Assembly (NCBI GenBank): GCA_030426085.1
Contig: JAUHYW010000013.1
Location: 89,818 to 153,817, forward strand
Direction of reading: 5' to 3'
DNA: 64,000 nucleotides
Source: a bacterium
GTDB lineage: Bacteria; Myxococcota_A; Bradymonadia; UBA7976; UBA1532
The notes under the pieces are model-generated. The model was not told the DNA's origin and made no database searches. It saw only the letters and a program-made list of their open reading frames with translations. Within the stretch, counting starts at the first letter, position 1; every line of letters begins with the position of its first letter. Positions 61,707 through 64,000 of the stretch are shown piece by piece. A program made the translations under genes and the position numbers.

Positions 61707-63764
61707 ATGCCGTCCCCCGCCCCATCCGCCGCCCGGCGGGCGCTCGCCGCCCCGCTCGCATGCGCCCTGCTCGCCGCGCTGGACGCCGCCTCCGCCGGTC
61801 CGGCCGTCGCGGCGTACGCCGCCGGGCTGGGGGTCGCGCTCGGGGCCCTCGGCGGGCTCGCCTGGGCCGGCCTGGGGTCGGCCCTCACCCGCCTGCCCCG
61901 CCCGCTGGCGCTGCTGCCCTGGCTGGCCCCCGGCGCGCTGCTCGGGTGGTGGCTGATCGAGGAGCTGGGCGCGCGGGCCCGGCTGGGCGGACCGCACCAC
62001 GACCTCGCCGTGTTCGCCCTGCTCGCCGCCGCCGGCCTCACCGTGGCCCTCGGGGCGCTGCTCGCCGGGCTCCAGCCGGTCGCCGGCGCGCCCGACGGCC
62101 TGCTGGCCCGGGGCAGGGGGCGCGTCGCCCTGCTCGTCGCCCTGCCAGTGCTCGCCCTGGCCGCCGCCTGGATCGACCGGACCCGCTTCGTCGGCCTCTA
62201 CCCCGCGGCCCACACCGCGCTGCGGCTGCTGACCCTCGGCGCCGCCGTCGCCGCCGCCGGCCTCGTGCGCCGCCGGCCCCTGCCCCGCCCGGCCCGCGTC
62301 GCCCTGCTCGCCCTCGCCGCCGGCCTCGCCGGGCTGCCCTTCTTCGCCCTGCACCGCGACGCCGACCGCCCGCTCGGGGCGCTGGCCGCCCGCCCTTTGC
62401 CCGGCCTGATGCTCGACGCCGCCCGGGCGCTGACCGACGTCGACCGGGACGGCGCCTCGGCCCTGCTCGGCGGCGGCGACCGGGACGCCTTCGCCGCACC
62501 CGCCGAGCCCCCCGCCGTCCCCCCGGCCCCCGGCGCCGCGGTCCCGCCCACGCCGACCGGCCCGGCCCCCACCAGCGTCGTCCTCATCACGATCGACACC
62601 CTGCGCCCCGACCGGATGAGCCTCCACGGCCACCCCCGGCGCACCACCCCCGCCATCGACGCCTTCGCCGAGGGGGCCCTGGTCTTCGAGCGGGCGGTGA
62701 CCCCCGGCGGCTGGACCTCCCTGGCCATCAGCAGCCTCATGCGGGGCGTCGCGCCGCGCCGGCTGCGGTGGACCAAGGTCGTCGAGACCAGCGACTACCG
62801 CCTGACGAAGTGGCGCGACCGGGCCACCCTCGACCGCCGATTGCGGCTGCGCATGATGTTCGGGCTGCCCCTCGACGACCCCCACCCCCCGCTGGCCGCG
62901 CGCCTCGCCGCCCGGGGCATGCACACGGTGGCGGTCGTCGACGACGGCTACAGCCAGTTCCTCTCGGCCGGGCTCGGCGCCGGGCAGGGCTTCGCCGACT
63001 TCCGCAGCGTCGACGACCTGCCGAAGCCCCGGCGCACCGACCGGGGCACCACCGATCTGGCCCTCGCCGCGCTCGACGCCCGCCCGCCGGAGCAGCGGTT
63101 CTTCTTGTGGGTCCACTACTTCGGGCCCCACGACCCCACCCGACGCCATCCGGACGCCGAGTGGTACGGGGCGGGCGTCGCCGACGGCTACGACCACGAG
63201 GTCGCCTACGCCGACCGGCAGGTGGGGCGGCTGCTCGAGCGGCTGGACGCCATCGCCGCCGCCGAACCGCTCGCGGTGGTGCTCACCAGCGACCACGGGG
63301 AGGCGTTCTACGCGCGGCGGCGGATGCACGGCCTCGGCTTGCAGCCGGCGGTGCTGCGCATCCCCCTCATCGTGCGGGCCCCCGGCGTCGCCCCCGGCCG
63401 CAGCCCGGCGCCAGCCACGCTGCTCGACGTGCACCCGACCCTGCTCGCGCTGACCGATACGCCCCCCGGGCCGGGCCTCGACGGCATGGACCTGCGCCGC
63501 CTGCCGCCCGACCGGGTCGTCACCGCCGACACCTGGCGCTACGACCGCGACGGCGAGCCGGTCTGGGACAAAGCCGCCGCCACCGACGGGCGCCACGTGC
63601 TGCGGCTGGACCGGGTGCGCAACCTGCGGGCGGTGTGGGCCATGGACGACCTGTCCCACGCGCCGGACGACCTGACCGGCCTCGTCGACGCGGCCCACCT
63701 CGAGGCGGCGCTCGGGCGCTACCTCGACGCCACCGGCGGGGGGCGGGTCATCCTGGTGGAGTGA
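61707..63764 (+). CDS. Membrane-anchored sulfatase-like hydrolase (alkaline phosphatase superfamily)
   Basis: The protein has 685 residues. The first roughly 235 form six or seven membrane helices rich in Ala/Leu; a Pro-rich linker follows. From about residue 290 there is a sulfatase fold: VLITIDTLRPDRMSLHGH with metal-binding Asp, TPGGWTSLAISSLMRG where classical sulfatases have Cys or Ser, and VVLTSDHGEAFYARR with the second metal site. As no Cys-x-Pro-x-Arg is present, it is unlikely to be a formylglycine-dependent sulfatase; a Thr or Ser nucleophile as in phosphoethanolamine or phosphoglycerol transferases is possible. It is probably periplasmic-facing. Confidence 0.87.
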   Translation: MPSPAPSAARRALAAPLACALLAALDAASAGPAVAAYAAGLGVALGALGGLAWAGLGSALTRLPRPLALLPWLAPGALLGWWLIEELGARARLGGPHHDLAVFALLAAAGLTVALGALLAGLQPVAGAPDGLLARGRGRVALLVALPVLALAAAWIDRTRFVGLYPAAHTALRLLTLGAAVAAAGLVRRRPLPRPARVALLALAAGLAGLPFFALHRDADRPLGALAARPLPGLMLDAARALTDVDRDGASALLGGGDRDAFAAPAEPPAVPPAPGAAVPPTPTGPAPTSVVLITIDTLRPDRMSLHGHPRRTTPAIDAFAEGALVFERAVTPGGWTSLAISSLMRGVAPRRLRWTKVVETSDYRLTKWRDRATLDRRLRLRMMFGLPLDDPHPPLAARLAARGMHTVAVVDDGYSQFLSAGLGAGQGFADFRSVDDLPKPRRTDRGTTDLALAALDARPPEQRFFLWVHYFGPHDPTRRHPDAEWYGAGVADGYDHEVAYADRQVGRLLERLDAIAAAEPLAVVLTSDHGEAFYARRRMHGLGLQPAVLRIPLIVRAPGVAPGRSPAPATLLDVHPTLLALTDTPPGPGLDGMDLRRLPPDRVVTADTWRYDRDGEPVWDKAAATDGRHVLRLDRVRNLRAVWAMDDLSHAPDDLTGLVDAAHLEAALGRYLDATGGGRVILVE

Positions 63765-63933
63765 GTGCAAAGGCCACCGATGCGCGCCGCTGACGCGCCG
63801 CTGACGTGCCGACAGCCTCATTTCGGACGCCGCGCCGGATGGCTCGGGCGCGAGGGCGCGCGTGTCGATTCTGCGCAACAATCGCTCCGGCTGATCGATG
63901 AGCCCTTCGAGACATTGCAGCTCGGAGGCGCCG

Positions 63934-64000
63934 ATGCCCCGCCCGTTGAGGTTCGTTCCCCAGCCCTGGACCCCGTTCGAGTTGACGTGGCGCTGTATAC
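63934..64000 (+). CDS. Start of a probable REP-associated (Y1-type) transposase, cut by window edge
   Basis: Only 22 codons are visible, from an ATG with an ideal GGAGGCGCCG ribosome site. They read MPRPLRFVP followed by WTPFELTWRC. Y1/RAYT transposases of myxobacteria begin with a very similar MPR-P-R-F/Y-x-P segment, so the call rests on this short likeness. The preceding 170 bases hold no gene. Confidence 0.45.
   Translation, partial: MPRPLRFVPQPWTPFELTWRCI

Overview
The window is very GC-rich (about 70% by eye). It is densely packed with genes whose starts and stops often overlap by 4 nt. Its gene content points to a Myxococcota-type (former Deltaproteobacteria) Gram-negative bacterium: very large secreted lipoproteins with MopE-like DxDxDG repeats, a DUF4157 protein, an MCE/Mla transporter, a LolA/MMPL export module and many small lipoproteins. 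No rRNA, tRNA or CRISPR array was recognised. This taxonomic placement is an inference from protein families only. || Layout. 1-6318 (minus): two giant Cys/Asp-rich lipoproteins, the first cut by the window edge. 6374-9991 (minus): a RecC-like subunit without RecB or RecD nearby. 10192-13588 (plus): a Cys-rich lipoprotein and a DUF4157 protein whose C-terminal part carries amidoligase-like motifs. 13589-14550: a repeat-filled non-coding block bounded by a perfect 31-bp direct repeat. 14531-17656 (minus): a GNAT acetyltransferase with a haem-oxygenase-like diiron oxidase, and a MATE exporter. 17781-20101 (plus): a HEAT-repeat protein and a SUMF1-like lipoprotein. 20136-22430 (minus): MCE substrate-binding protein and MlaE permease, no ATPase. 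22583-27583 (plus): TrkA, TrkH and an OPT-family transporter. 27735-32876 (plus): a beta-barrel-like protein, ArgH, an alpha/beta hydrolase and a lipoprotein. || The centrepiece, 32884-51131, is an aryl-polyene/flexirubin-like pigment cluster. A leftward 11-gene chain (43710 to 32884) runs PlsC-like acyltransferase, ACP, COG4648-like membrane protein, AMP-ligase/dehydratase fusion, GT2 glycosyltransferase, LpxL-like acyltransferase, aromatic amino-acid ammonia-lyase, thioesterase, LolA-like carrier, MMPL exporter and DUF3261-like lipoprotein. A second leftward chain (51131 to 46714) has ketoreductase, FAD-dependent halogenase-like enzyme, active ketosynthase, chain-length-factor-like ketosynthase and a hotdog dehydratase. 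Between them, pointing right, lie a second halogenase-family flavoenzyme and an O-methyltransferase. The inferred logic is as follows: the lyase makes a cinnamate/coumarate-type starter, the ligase activates it, KS/CLF, KR and dehydratases extend it as a conjugated polyene on the ACP, tailoring enzymes halogenate and methylate it, acyl/glycosyl transferases attach it to a lipid, and LolA/MMPL/DUF3261 carry it to the outer membrane. || The right part (51153-64000) holds two small envelope proteins, endonuclease III, a duplicated repeat block, a deoxynucleoside kinase, a third giant repeat lipoprotein, a stand-alone E2-type acyltransferase, a membrane protein, a PAS histidine kinase, a TruC-like pseudouridine synthase, a membrane protein, a membrane-anchored sulfatase-like hydrolase and, at the very edge, the first 22 codons of what looks like a REP-associated (Y1-type) transposase.
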